Assembly (NCBI GenBank): GCA_963971225.1
Contig: OZ020269.1
Coordinates: 17,916,921-17,980,920, forward strand
Direction of reading: 5' to 3'
Source of the DNA: Melieria omissa
Taxonomy: Eukaryota > Arthropoda > Insecta > Diptera > Ulidiidae
DNA length: 64,000 bases
Below the pieces are notes generated by a model. The model was given only the letters and a program-made list of their open reading frames with translations, was not told where the DNA came from and made no database searches. Shown here in pieces: positions 34,616-44,154 of this stretch (within the stretch, counting starts at the first letter, position 1; the number at the start of each line of letters is the position of its first letter). The position numbers and the translations under genes were made by a program.

Positions 34616-36145
34616 TTAAAAAGCCGGAAGGTCATTGACACTTCGAAATTCTCGTTTTGGTTTATGGGGAAGGTCCTTCTCTAGATTCAAGACTCTTGGT
34701 TCGGTTTCTTCAATAGTTACGTTGGTTATATGTTGTGTCTTGGTTTTGATTTTGTAAATTGTCAGGAACAGGCAGACAATTAGTATAGCGGACAGGATTA
34801 AATTGGACCAAAACATGACCCTTCCCTTGGTTGATATGGAATTGATCTCGTCAACATTGTTTGTTTGAAGTTCTTTTATCATCTCTAGGGATAGGACTTC
34901 TTGAAATTCGGATTTATTAGTAGAAATTTGTAATATAGCTGGAAGTGGGTTTAAAGTTGATACCTCCTTAGAAACATAAGTTTGATTCCCGATTGTGACT
35001 GTATCATTATGAAATTGGACTAAATAGGTTCCCGATAAATGATATGATTTATTTTGGGATATTTCTACCAATCCCTCGAATTGGTTTAAAAATATCATTC
35101 CCTGACCAATTTCTTGTACTGAAGGCACGTGCTGATTATTAATTATTACGCAATTATGCTTTTTGCTATTAAGAAGTGGAGGTATACAATTTGTTTCGCT
35201 TATATCTAATAAATTTTCCTTATTACAAATACTCAATAAATTGAATTCATTACAATTCTTCTTAATTTGATAGATTTTGTTCTTACATCTAACAATATTT
35301 TCTAAATCGATTTTTACAATTGTTTCATTCTTCTTGACGGCCTTGATAAGCAATTTTTCGCAAATGTTTTGATCTATTGCAGGCAAATTTATTATATATA
35401 GAATTGTCGACTGATCCGTTGCTATTCTGATAGTTGCAAACCCCAAGGCTTCTTCTAAGTTATTATACGGAAATTTTCCGGAATCTAAAAAACTTTTTGC
35501 TTCTACAATTTCTTTTTCTGACAGTATAAACGAGTTGATTACTCCTACTCTTGCCCATTGCAAAGCATATTCTAAGTTTGCCATTTCATCCTTAATGATT
35601 TGTATTTTATTTGTTATGGTTTTTTCTATTGTTTGTTGGGCCTCTTCTAATGATTGTAGCGTTTTCAAAATTATGTTAGTAGTATTAGTCAGTATGTTAA
35701 TTCTGTCGATGGAGTCCTTGCTAATGATTCTCTGTCGTTCATTGGTTGAAAGTAGTCCGTTAATTTTGTTTACTATTATTTCATGGTCCTCATGGTCCGG
35801 GGTACCGGCTATCCATTTCCATACCGTCCCTAAAGCATCGATTGATCGCTTCGTCCTAGGTTTTAACCTTTTCAGCTGGTTTTTAAGCTGGTTGATATCA
35901 TGAAGGAGGAATGGTAGTACCGTACTATTTTTCAATAGTTTTTGTTGAATTTCAAGGTTCAAGTTGTCAATTGTGCGTTCGTAGTCTGTTAATTCCAGTA
36001 CGTGGATAAGTTTAAAATTCCCGTTCTGTAGTCTGGTTTGTCCCAAATGGATCGAAATCAATTGTGAATTGGAGTAATCCAGTATTTGCACTTCGGACCG
36101 GCATGTAGCAAATACTGCGACGAGCATTACTATGATAAATGGCAT
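34616..36145 (-). CDS. env: Errantivirus Env (baculovirus F-type fusion glycoprotein)
   Basis: 509 residues from a true ATG at 36143-36145. The N-terminal hydrophobic stretch (about 1-15) is a likely signal peptide. RTKR at 97-100 is a furin-type cleavage site, giving a small N-terminal subunit and a larger membrane-anchored one whose N-terminus would hold the fusion peptide. Heptad-like Ile/Leu-rich sequence follows at about 150-190, and several N-x-S/T sites are present. A hydrophobic segment at about 446-466 is the membrane anchor, with a basic cytoplasmic tail of roughly 40 residues. This layout is that of the errantivirus/baculovirus F protein family. No break is seen. It is probably translated from a spliced RNA. 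Confidence 0.88.
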   Translation of the reverse strand: MPFIIVMLVAVFATCRSEVQILDYSNSQLISIHLGQTRLQNGNFKLIHVLELTDYERTIDNLNLEIQQKLLKNSTVLPFLLHDINQLKNQLKRLKPRTKRSIDALGTVWKWIAGTPDHEDHEIIVNKINGLLSTNERQRIISKDSIDRINILTNTTNIILKTLQSLEEAQQTIEKTITNKIQIIKDEMANLEYALQWARVGVINSFILSEKEIVEAKSFLDSGKFPYNNLEEALGFATIRIATDQSTILYIINLPAIDQNICEKLLIKAVKKNETIVKIDLENIVRCKNKIYQIKKNCNEFNLLSICNKENLLDISETNCIPPLLNSKKHNCVIINNQHVPSVQEIGQGMIFLNQFEGLVEISQNKSYHLSGTYLVQFHNDTVTIGNQTYVSKEVSTLNPLPAILQISTNKSEFQEVLSLEMIKELQTNNVDEINSISTKGRVMFWSNLILSAILIVCLFLTIYKIKTKTQHITNVTIEETEPRVLNLEKDLPHKPKREFRSVNDLPAF

Positions 36146-36165
36146 TTTCTGTAGGAGAAAACAAA
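36146..36165 (-). promoter_or_regulatory. Candidate 3' splice site for env mRNA
   Basis: On the element strand a pyrimidine-rich TTTGTTTTCTCCTACAG ends at plus 36149 and is followed by AAA and the env ATG. Errantivirus env is known to be made from a spliced subgenomic RNA, and a strong acceptor 3 nt before the start codon fits this. In gypsy the donor joins a few codons; here the ATG is downstream of the acceptor. Confidence 0.7.
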
Positions 36166-36180
36166 TTTTATTGCTAGTCG

Positions 36181-39100
36181 TCAGGTTTTAATGTTATCCT
36201 TATGGATAATTCTATTGCGAAATTGAATTTTAACCTTGTTCCCTAAATCCTCTTGAACCTTCTGTTTTTTAAACCGAGGGGAAAGCTTATTACGCTGTCC
36301 AATTATCTTTTCATAAATAACATCTCCAGGTTGGTATGTCCTCACCTGGTTTGAGTCATTCCTTTGTAGCATTTTTTCTTGTGCTTTTTTCAACATATCG
36401 CTTAAACTATGTGGAATTTTATTAAAAAAAATTTCTAGTGGTTTGTTTTGTATAACAGAGTGTATTGAATGGTTATACTGTAGAGCTGCCCTGTAAAAAG
36501 CTTCTGTATCGTCAATCAGATGAAATTCCTCTTTTAAGCATCGAGCTATTTCGATGATGGTAGAATGAACTCTTTCAACTTGTCCATTCGTAGTGCTATG
36601 GCGAGGTGTGCAGTAATAAAGTTCGATTCGTAATCGTTGCATTAAAGCTTTGAACTGGGGTGTTGTAAATCCTGGTTCGTTATCGAGAGTGAGTTTTTTT
36701 GCATCCGGAAAGCTTTGCAAAACGTCTAGTACTTTTTCTCCTAAATTAGTTTTATCTTCTATAAGTTTTATAACTAAAAATTTTGAATAGGCATCGATGC
36801 AGGTTATAAATTTAAGATTTTGAGCGTAAAAAATGTCGAGGTTGAGGCATTCCCCCTCCTTGTTGGGAATCGGAGCCTCTCCGATTTTAACCTTTTGTGG
36901 GTGTCTATCGTATTTGGTTTTGTTGCAGATTTCACAGTGTCTAATGTATTCCTTAAAATGATTTAACATTTTCGGCCAGTAGTATTGTTTATAAACTTGT
37001 TTATAATTTTCCTTACAACTCCTATGGGCACGAATATGCGTTTGTTTGATTATGGCTTGTTGGTCATCGCGGTTTGGTACATCAATTGGAAATATTCGTG
37101 TAAAAAGGAACTTATTTGCAAAAACACCTTTAACCGTTTCTTTAAAATCAAGGAGATCTTCCGCAGTGCAATATATTCCGGTTACCAATTTTGGCTGAAG
37201 AAATTCTAAAAGGATCGTTTTCAAATTTTCCCTAGTATCATATTCAATGATATGCCTGTTTCTGCCGAAATTTACTGTTAATTCATGTATCGTAAAGTTT
37301 GCCTTGCTTAATAGGATTTGTTGTTTAAATTCATTTAATGGTTTGAAGGATTCGGGGATATTGAATTCATCGCTACTTTCTACGGAATGCTGAGTGCTAT
37401 GTAGTGATTCGTTGTCAGAGATGTTGTTTAATATTTGTCTAGAAAGTGCGTCCGCGACCGCATTTTGTGTTCCTGGTTTGTATATGATTTTAGGTGCAAA
37501 TTCTTCGATAAAAGCATGCCACCTTTTCATTTTGGCGTTAGGATTTCTGGTTGATACCGCAAACGTCAAAGGTTGGTGGTCAGTGTGAATTTCCAAATCT
37601 GATACACCATATAAATAATTTCTTAATGTTTTCAATGCCCATACTATAGCATACAGTTCTTTTTCATTTGTAGCGTAATTCCTTTCTGTGGAATTAAGAG
37701 TTTTGGAGATGAATGTAACAGGTTTCCCGTTCTGACTTAATACGGCGCCAATTGCGACGTTTGATGCGTCTGTTGTTAAGATAAATTTGCTATTGAAGTC
37801 CGGTTGTACCAGCTCTACTTGATCTATTAGCAATGCTTTTACTTTATTGAAGGCCGTAATTGCTTCTTCGTTTAGTTTAATCTCAGTTTTTTTTGACATA
37901 TTTTGTGATATCCTACCATTTTCTCCTGCTAAGTAAACTGTTAATGGTTTGGTAACTAGCGCGTAATCCTTTATAAATTTTCTATAATAGCCTGCCATTC
38001 CTAGGAAACTTCTCAATTGTCGTAAGGTCGTTGGCAAGGGGTAATTCTGGATAGTTTCAATTTTTTTTGGATCAGTTTTTATTACATTGTAACCTACTCT
38101 ATAACCTAAGAATTCAACTTCTTCCTTATAAAATTCTGATTTTTCCAGTGAAATTTTCATATTTGCGTTCCTAAGGGTTTTTACTATCTCTGAGAGGTGA
38201 TTGGTGTGTTCCTCTATTGAAGGCGAGAACACAATGATATCGTCTATGTAGACGTGACAAAATTTACCAACATAACTTCTAAGGATATTATCCATGGCAG
38301 CTTGGAAAATGCCAGGAGCATTCTTTAACCCAAACGGCATCCTAACAAATTCATATTTCCCGTTATTTACGGAAAAAGCAGTTTTTTCGATATCTGTCTC
38401 CTTCATTAATATCTGGTGGAAGCCAGATTCTAGATCTATTGTGGAAAAGTATTTCGCTTTCCCTAAATTTGATAAAATAACATTGCAATCAGGAATGGGA
38501 TAGTTCATTGCAATTGTTTGTTCATTTAATTTTTTATAATCGATTACCATCCTCAATTTCGAGGACCCATCTTCGTTCGTTCCTTTTTTAGGTACAACCC
38601 AAATCGGCGAGTTGTAAGGGCTTTTGCTTGGACGAATAACACCATCATCCAACAGATTTTGTATTTCCTTGTTTACGAATGTATTGACGGACATAGGGTA
38701 TGGGTATTGCTTACTCCATATAGGAGTTTCAGCAATTGTGCGAATTTCAGCTCTTACGTCCGTCCTAAATGGCAACCTCATATTTATTTTAGAATGAAGT
38801 TCTTCGATTTCCTTAATAATTTCATGTCTTAAATATTCAATTCCTTCGTATCTTTTCATGTAATTAATAACTTCTAATTGTTTTTCGTTTTCAGAATCAA
38901 CTTCTTCATCATTTTCTTCCTCATTCTCTGTTTCGTTGAAGTTCAAGAATTTCTCACAATGGTTTCCACTCTTCATAATTCCCTTTTCAAAATCTAGCAC
39001 TATGTTTGCTTTTTTCATAAAATTATAGCCTATTAGGATATCGGCTTCGAGATTAGGAATCTCATAAAATCGTTCCCTAATTCCGAAAAGCCTTGCTTCG

Positions 39101-39291
39101 CAATAATATTGAATTATTGTAAAACCATTTATGGTTCTAACTCTCTTCTTAATAACTAACTCCTTCCTATTTTTGAAAACATTTGGGCTGCAGTAGCAGC
39201 TAGTGGCGCCGCTGTCGATTAATATTCTATATTTTCTTCCGGATGTCCCTCGTTTGATGATGTAGGGCAATCCGGGTCTATTTCTAAAAAA
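36181..39291 (-). CDS. pol: Errantivirus Pol: protease, RT, RNase H, integrase
   Basis: Expressed as a Gag-Pol fusion through -1 frameshifting; there is no ATG at the start of the frame. I begin it at the slippery site, though the -1 frame opens slightly upstream. Numbering from the TTG at 39270: protease DSGA near residue 19, reverse transcriptase with YIDD near 340, RNase H starting TTDAS near 497, integrase zinc domain H-x3-H near 745 and C-x2-C near 778, and integrase catalytic Asp near 810, Asp near 865 and Glu near 898 (GQVERVH). Length of about 1,035 residues is normal for the group. All catalytic residues I looked for are present. It stops 36 nt before env. Confidence 0.93.
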   Translation of the reverse strand, partial: FFRNRPGLPYIIKRGTSGRKYRILIDSGATSCYCSPNVFKNRKELVIKKRVRTINGFTIIQYYCEARLFGIRERFYEIPNLEADILIGYNFMKKANIVLDFEKGIMKSGNHCEKFLNFNETENEEENDEEVDSENEKQLEVINYMKRYEGIEYLRHEIIKEIEELHSKINMRLPFRTDVRAEIRTIAETPIWSKQYPYPMSVNTFVNKEIQNLLDDGVIRPSKSPYNSPIWVVPKKGTNEDGSSKLRMVIDYKKLNEQTIAMNYPIPDCNVILSNLGKAKYFSTIDLESGFHQILMKETDIEKTAFSVNNGKYEFVRMPFGLKNAPGIFQAAMDNILRSYVGKFCHVYIDDIIVFSPSIEEHTNHLSEIVKTLRNANMKISLEKSEFYKEEVEFLGYRVGYNVIKTDPKKIETIQNYPLPTTLRQLRSFLGMAGYYRKFIKDYALVTKPLTVYLAGENGRISQNMSKKTEIKLNEEAITAFNKVKALLIDQVELVQPDFNSKFILTTDASNVAIGAVLSQNGKPVTFISKTLNSTERNYATNEKELYAIVWALKTLRNYLYGVSDLEIHTDHQPLTFAVSTRNPNAKMKRWHAFIEEFAPKIIYKPGTQNAVADALSRQILNNISDNESLHSTQHSVESSDEFNIPESFKPLNEFKQQILLSKANFTIHELTVNFGRNRHIIEYDTRENLKTILLEFLQPKLVTGIYCTAEDLLDFKETVKGVFANKFLFTRIFPIDVPNRDDQQAIIKQTHIRAHRSCKENYKQVYKQYYWPKMLNHFKEYIRHCEICNKTKYDRHPQKVKIGEAPIPNKEGECLNLDIFYAQNLKFITCIDAYSKFLVIKLIEDKTNLGEKVLDVLQSFPDAKKLTLDNEPGFTTPQFKALMQRLRIELYYCTPRHSTTNGQVERVHSTIIEIARCLKEEFHLIDDTEAFYRAALQYNHSIHSVIQNKPLEIFFNKIPHSLSDMLKKAQEKMLQRNDSNQVRTYQPGDVIYEKIIGQRNKLSPRFKKQKVQEDLGNKVKIQFRNRIIHKDNIKT

Positions 39292-40412
39292 CTTTCCTCA
39301 TTTAAATTATTTATTCGTGGTGCCTTATATTGCGGCTGAGAACTAACTTGGGTGCTCGGGAGTTGGCGTTTAAGAGCTTGTTGGAAATTGTCGAATTTAG
39401 CAGGATTCTCCTGGCGTCCTTGGTAGTTATTTTGGTTCGATCCTCGCGGGAAATTATTGTTATTGTAAACATTTGGTCGAGGGGTTCCTTGTTGGTTATA
39501 ATTAGTGTTATAAAAAAATTTCCGTGGTACATTAGCTGAACTACCTAATTCCATTGGTTCGGGTTTCGGTTGAGTTTGATTATTCTGGAAATTGTTTCGG
39601 AAGTTCCCTTGATTACGTTGTGGGAATCGTAAAAAATTATGCGGTTTTTGATTACTATTATTGCCAGAATTGGAATTGCTGGCTCGGTTGAACTGAAGTG
39701 CAAAACTAGCCCGTATATTATTGGACTCCAATTCCTGGGCCCTTGCCAAGGCATTCGGGAGGTCACTTGGTGATAGTGAGAATATGATATTTGCTAGAGG
39801 TGGATTTAACCCTGTTATAAAAACTCGCAAGGCGTATTGTCTATTTTTCTTATTCAATTCGTTCGTTAGTTCTGAGTTCGAACCGTGAGTCATTATTGTT
39901 TTATTGATTAAGGCAGTTAATTTTTTGTTGACCTCGTTATAATAATCTATTATGCTTAAGGAGCCCTGGCGCATAATGCTAAGTTCTTGCTCTATAATAT
40001 GCAATGGTCTTTTGTCCGCGTATGCGAAATCTAATCGACTAAGGATGGCATCAAAATTTAGCACGGTACCGTGGTTTGTTAGTATGTCGTTTGCGTCATC
40101 GGTTATTTTGTTCCTTAGTATCGTCAATGCAGCGTAGTACCTGCGACTCCCCTTTTGATATAGATTCATGGAGTTGCCAGCAGCTTCTCGCCAACTAACA
40201 TATGAATTTTTGCCATTAAAAGACGGTAAGGATTTGATTATATCTAACGACTCCTCGCAACGGATCCCTTCATCTATTGTTTCGGGCTGATATTCTGTAA
40301 CTGTATTAGCGCTAGTCAAGTGTTGCAAGCTTCTAGTCAACTCTTCTATTTTCTTAACTAAAGGGCTCGTTTGTGCCTCTATAAATCCTTTTATTTGATC
40401 TGCGGTTGCCAT
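39219..40412 (-). CDS. gag: Errantivirus Gag polyprotein
   Basis: About 397 residues, starting at the ATG at 40410-40412, which has A at -3 and G at +4. The frame stays open 11 codons further upstream but without another ATG. Gag builds the virus-like particle and binds genomic RNA. The first roughly 230 residues are a mostly helical capsid-like part containing IIDYYNEVNKKLTALI. The C-terminal third is rich in Asn, Gln, Arg and Gly with no CCHC knuckle, as in other errantiviruses, where a basic tail replaces the zinc knuckle. The last codons overlap pol, and a -1 frameshift signal sits 70 nt before the stop. No internal stop or frameshift is seen. Confidence 0.9.
   Translation of the reverse strand: MATADQIKGFIEAQTSPLVKKIEELTRSLQHLTSANTVTEYQPETIDEGIRCEESLDIIKSLPSFNGKNSYVSWREAAGNSMNLYQKGSRRYYAALTILRNKITDDANDILTNHGTVLNFDAILSRLDFAYADKRPLHIIEQELSIMRQGSLSIIDYYNEVNKKLTALINKTIMTHGSNSELTNELNKKNRQYALRVFITGLNPPLANIIFSLSPSDLPNALARAQELESNNIRASFALQFNRASNSNSGNNSNQKPHNFLRFPQRNQGNFRNNFQNNQTQPKPEPMELGSSANVPRKFFYNTNYNQQGTPRPNVYNNNNFPRGSNQNNYQGRQENPAKFDNFQQALKRQLPSTQVSSQPQYKAPRINNLNEESFLEIDPDCPTSSNEGHPEENIEY
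39239..39291 (-). promoter_or_regulatory. Programmed -1 ribosomal frameshift signal (gag-pol)
   Basis: Element-strand T TTT TTA (plus 39285-39291) is an X-XXY-YYZ slippery heptamer in the gag frame: counting from the gag ATG, TTT and TTA are zero-frame codons. After a 9-nt spacer comes a hairpin at plus 39239-39275: CCGGAT pairs with ATCCGG, then a 2x2 internal loop, then CCCT pairs with AGGG around a 13-nt loop. The pol frame is -1 relative to gag, and it opens just 5' of the heptamer after a TGA. The heptamer is the same as the well-known lentiviral one. Confidence 0.85.
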
Positions 40413-41427
40413 TTTTACTGATAAGGAACTGAACAAAACCGTCAAATCATCAATGGTATCACTTGTATCCAGTTTTATTTATTATATATAAAAAATTAAT
40501 TAAATTTAAATAGCAATTAATTGTTGTTTTTCTGATAGTTAATAAAAAATGTATTAATTTATTCTATACTATGAATATTCCTATATTTTTGTTTATTCTA
40601 CTTAGTTTGGTTCTTTACGTCTAATGACTAAACATAGGAAAAATATTACTTGCTAGATCGGCTTGCTTGGTGTCGCCTTTTCACTTTGTTCTCCTTTGTT
40701 CTCACTGTTGTTCTCCTTAGTGTAGGTAATTCGTTTCTTCGTTTTCCGGTTGATATATTTCCGTTCGTGTCGCCTTTTTACTTTATTGCTGCAGGTTTTG
40801 ATGTTGATTTTTGTTTTGGAACTTTTGGTTTATAGGAATTTTTTGTTTTTAGTTTTGTGTTAAAGATCGTTTTTTGTTTAAAATTTGCTTCACAAATTTG
40901 CTGTTTGATTTACTGCCTTGCTTAATTATTGTTTATTTCCTCCCTCATTGATGTTCGTACTCATCCGGTTCGATTGTTATTCTCGGCTTATCTTTGCTGG
41001 TTACTTATTGTCGCTGGTTGTTATTGTTGTCTTTTTCACAAAGTTCGGCAGCGCTCTTGTTTTATTCACGACGCGTTTGTAAATTGTAGATATATTTATT
41101 TGAGGTTACGGGATTCTCGTATTTTATACGCGTTTCACATTTACAGTTAATCACCTTCTTGTTTATTGATTAAACTGTAATATTTTAGTTATTGGTATTA
41201 AGTATGTTGTAATAATTTTTAATTTTCATCACAATTTTTAATTTAGTTCCACAAGTTGTTTAAATTTCTTCACTATGATTCGTTTTTGTTCCTCCTTTTT
41301 TCTCCTTTAATTCAAGGATACTTTTCCACTGTTTGTTCTCCTTTTCAAAGGATACTTATTTTATAGTTTAGGCACTCGCGGAACCGATCCTTACTTTTTC
41401 TTTTCAGGATATCTTACGGAAGGCGAT
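40413..41427 (-). promoter_or_regulatory. Errantivirus 5' leader
   Basis: About 1 kb between primer site and gag start, A-rich on the element strand and without long frames. It should carry the packaging signal and the env splice donor. One donor-like sequence, AAAAA|GTAAGG, lies 33 nt inside the primer site (GT at plus 41393-41394). This is only a candidate. I did not see an array of TGCATA-type Su(Hw) sites like the gypsy insulator. Confidence 0.5.
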
Positions 41428-41445
41428 GCCCCACGTTGGGCGCCA
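41428..41445 (-). other. Errantivirus primer-binding site, tRNA-Lys(CUU)
   Basis: On the element strand the 18 bases TGGCGCCCAACGTGGGGC follow the 5' LTR. They are complementary to the CCA-bearing 3' end of insect tRNA-Lys(CUU), as I recall that tRNA. Gypsy uses tRNA-Lys, whereas the 17.6/297/ZAM group uses tRNA-Ser, so the primer places this element nearer the gypsy type. Confidence 0.88.
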
Positions 41446-41760
41446 ATTAAAAATTCATTGATGAATTTTATTAAAAAAATTTATCTTTATTAGTTCCGCT
41501 CGCTGGCGTGTCCATTCTAAGACTAACTCCACCGATCCGCCGAAAGCATAATTACAGTTCGTCAAAAATTGTCAAAAAGCAGACAAAGCAAATTTGGAAA
41601 AGTCACGTTGTGGGAATGTTTCATGTTACTCTTACCCGGACGAGTTTGCAAGGTGCAATTTGGAAAAGTCACGTTGTGGGAACGTTTCATGTTACTCTTA
41701 CCCAACCGAGGTGCTTACGTTGCACTAGTCGTTGCATTTTTGTGGACAGATACCTTAACT
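41445..41760 (-). repeat. Errantivirus 5' LTR
   Basis: 316 bp, matching the other LTR throughout except for an extra 10 bp near 41568-41577, where GTCAAAAATT is followed by GTCAAAAA. The extra bases look like a short tandem duplication. The last LTR base overlaps the first base of the primer site. It is followed by the TGCA duplication. Confidence 0.93.
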
Positions 41761-41879
41761 TGCATGTATTTACATATAGTATATATGTATGTAAAGTATA
41801 TGAGATGTCTCCGGATATATCATACATAAATGTATATATAAAAGTGTCATTTTGATTCAAAGCTTTGATAGAGTTAGAC

Positions 41880-42100
41880 TGGATCTCAGGACACAAGAGT
41901 CACGAAGGCAACGAAAAAGTCTAATAAAAGACGTGCAATGTTTGCACTGATAGACCTTGAACCATTCAGCGGACGGCTCAGAAGAAACATACAAAAATGA
42001 CTAAGGAAATAAGTAGTCTAGCAGTACGGTTTTTAAGACACTCAGAGGAGTGTCCAGACCTTAGGACCATGGCATCCGCTCAGCATACTGGTCACTGTTG
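41880..42100 (+). pseudogene. LINE RNase H fragment
   Basis: The plus strand at about 41890-41925 encodes SGHKSHEGNEKV, a decayed form of the (P)GHKGHEGNEKAD motif near the end of LINE-encoded RNase H, followed by broken frames. It parallels the fragment at 60026-60120. No other domain is recognisable. Confidence 0.55.
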
Positions 42101-43512
42101 ACTTGGGTATCTTACTTACTTAACTTACTTACATAACAATCCGTTAAAGGATTACAATCTGCCGCAAAACTTCTCTCCAGACCCTTGCGTACCTTCTCCA
42201 GTTGGTCACATCAAGAGATGATATGGCGTCTTCAACTTGGGTCTTCTACTGGGGATCCGGCTTTCCTCTCTGCCGTCGACCTCCAACTACTGCATCGAAC
42301 ATCTTTTTCGCCAGAGCTTTATTTCTCGGGTATTCTTTTGAGAAAATAAGAATATCTTCCTCACAAGACTGCAGCAAATGCCTTCAAGAACCAAAAACAT
42401 CCATAAATATTCTCGGTGATTGCGCTGCACTAGTAGGTAACGATTTTTACAGTTATGAGCGGTGTGGATCGGATAATTAGAACCTCAGACAGTGTTGCCA
42501 GATCAGGAGATTTCCGTTTAGGAGATTTATATTTTATGTTAGGGTATTTTTTGGATCCTTATTGGATTCTTGGGAGATTTTTGGATAACGAAGTATGATG
42601 TATTGGGAACACTGCCAACAATCCATATTTTTGTAACTATTTTAATAGTTAAAGCAGCCCCTTGTGTTAAAACTTTTTAAACTAAATAACAAAATGTAAG
42701 CTCGTTCTATCTCGTTCTCACTCAATGCTTTCACAATGAAATCCCGCCAAAAATGGCACTTTTTGCTTCATGAATTTGTTAAATGTTTTATTTCTGTTAA
42801 GTTTTTGTTATTAAACTGAAGATGAATCAAAAAAGGCTGTATTGAAAAAAATTATATGCATATATTTGTATTGTTTACAAGAAGTTTAATTCCTTTAAAA
42901 TGACCTTCATTATTAAAAATCTTTAGGAACATTTTTTAACTTTTGTTAGGAAATTTCAGTATTTTTTTAAGAATAAGGAGAGCGTAATTTCAGGCATCTG
43001 GCAAAACTATGTTAAAACTAACATAGAGACTCGATCTATTGGGTTGAACCCAAATTTGCACAAAACATCAACATTGGTGGCGGTGCTTAGCAGCCTAAAA
43101 CAATAATAATAATAAGATCCAAATCTTTATGAGATAAAATCTTAAATCTCTTTTCAGAACACTGATCTACAAATGTGGATATTATTTTTTGTAGCTGAAA
43201 AAACAAACATTAGTTTTGACATTGTTGATGAACCAAATACGAATATCTCTTCAGTTTTTTTATACATTTCTTATAATTTTCCATGAGTCAACCTAATTTT
43301 TCTAAATTATATATTTTAACTATACAAAATCGGGTTTCTGGTTATACTTTGGATTCCAAGCAAATATGTACAGACTTTTCTCATTTATTGCCAGTTTAGA
43401 GCTCAAATGGTTCTAAGGATAAATTCTCCTAGATATCCAACTTAAATTTTTCGAACTTCCTTGAATTCTTTCGGTGAAAAAAAAAATCAATTCTATGACC
43501 AAACGTAACATT
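42101..43512. other. Non-coding spacer
   Basis: A GC-richer stretch at 42130-42470 looks like old transposon sequence, but I cannot name it. The rest is AT-rich with no coding signal. Confidence 0.4.
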
Positions 43513-43590
43513 TCGTCGCCTCAGAAAACGAATGTCGTATGTTTTCTTGAGCCTGGTATAACATACGACATTTGTTTTCTGAGGCGACGA
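43513..43590. repeat. Near-perfect 31-bp inverted repeat (hairpin, 16-nt loop)
   Basis: Arms at 43513-43543 and 43560-43590 are complementary at 30 of 31 positions, separated by 16 nt (TTCTTGAGCCTGGTAT). The single difference would be a G-U pair in a plus-strand transcript and an A-C mismatch in a minus-strand one. The total length of about 78 nt is within the range of an animal pre-miRNA, but fully paired arms are also typical of foldback elements or a recent inverted duplication. Confidence 0.85.
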
Positions 43591-44154
43591 TTTATTTTCT
43601 GTTCATAAGTATTTTTTCTAGCAGAACGCTTAGAACAAATATGTTGTCGGCCTTGGCTCATTGTTTTCTTAAGTCCACTGAAGGATCCATTGGATATTTT
43701 TGATCACAGAACTAATGGGAATCGAACATTGCTACTAAGAGTTTTCGTAATGTGGATCACATGTTGGACTTTAACACTAGAAAGATAGCAAGTTTTCCAT
43801 ACCTACAAAGACTATTACTATTATATCTGCTGATATCTCGAGAAGTACACTTCAGATTTGGCTTATTTTAATTTTAGAACCCTGTCCTATAAGATAATAA
43901 AAATCCGAAACTAAGTTTTGAAAACGATTTGCGGATTCGAAGTCAGCGGTCCTTCATTACCCTAGAACTGATGTCAAACCCAGAAAAGCTATTTTGCTGT
44001 TGATCAGTGTTATCAAAGCAAAAGTTGATAGAAAAACTAAAGAAAATACAGATATTTAAAAATGAAAAACCGTCAAAATGACCCCAAAGGTTTTTCTAGT
44101 ATTAATGCATAAAGTATTATCCCAACTATACAAATACCATATTCTCTCATTATT
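43591..44154. other. AT-rich non-coding spacer
   Basis: Nothing recognisable beyond short A/T runs. Confidence 0.5.

Larger units (their letters stand above)
34279..41760 (-). mobile_element. Structurally complete errantivirus (Ty3/gypsy with env)
   Basis: A 7,482-bp insect endogenous retrovirus on the minus strand. Evidence for completeness: LTRs of 306 and 316 bp that differ only by a 10-bp insertion, a TGCA duplication (34275-34278 and 41761-41764), a tRNA-Lys primer site, a purine tract GGAGAGGGGG right before the 3' LTR (34585-34600), and three long uninterrupted frames in the order gag, pol, env. The pol order is protease, RT, RNase H, integrase, as in Metaviridae. LTR ends AGTTA...TAATT fit the errantivirus pattern. 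Near-identical LTRs and intact frames indicate recent insertion. Whether it is active or infectious cannot be judged from sequence. Confidence 0.95.

Noticed and set aside
40413..40445. Upstream extension of the gag frame to 40445
   Set aside because: It would begin at TTG; the first ATG is at 40410-40412 in good context.
40446..41427. Gypsy-type Su(Hw) insulator in the errantivirus leader
   Set aside because: I looked for clustered TGCATA-like cores and found none in the leader.
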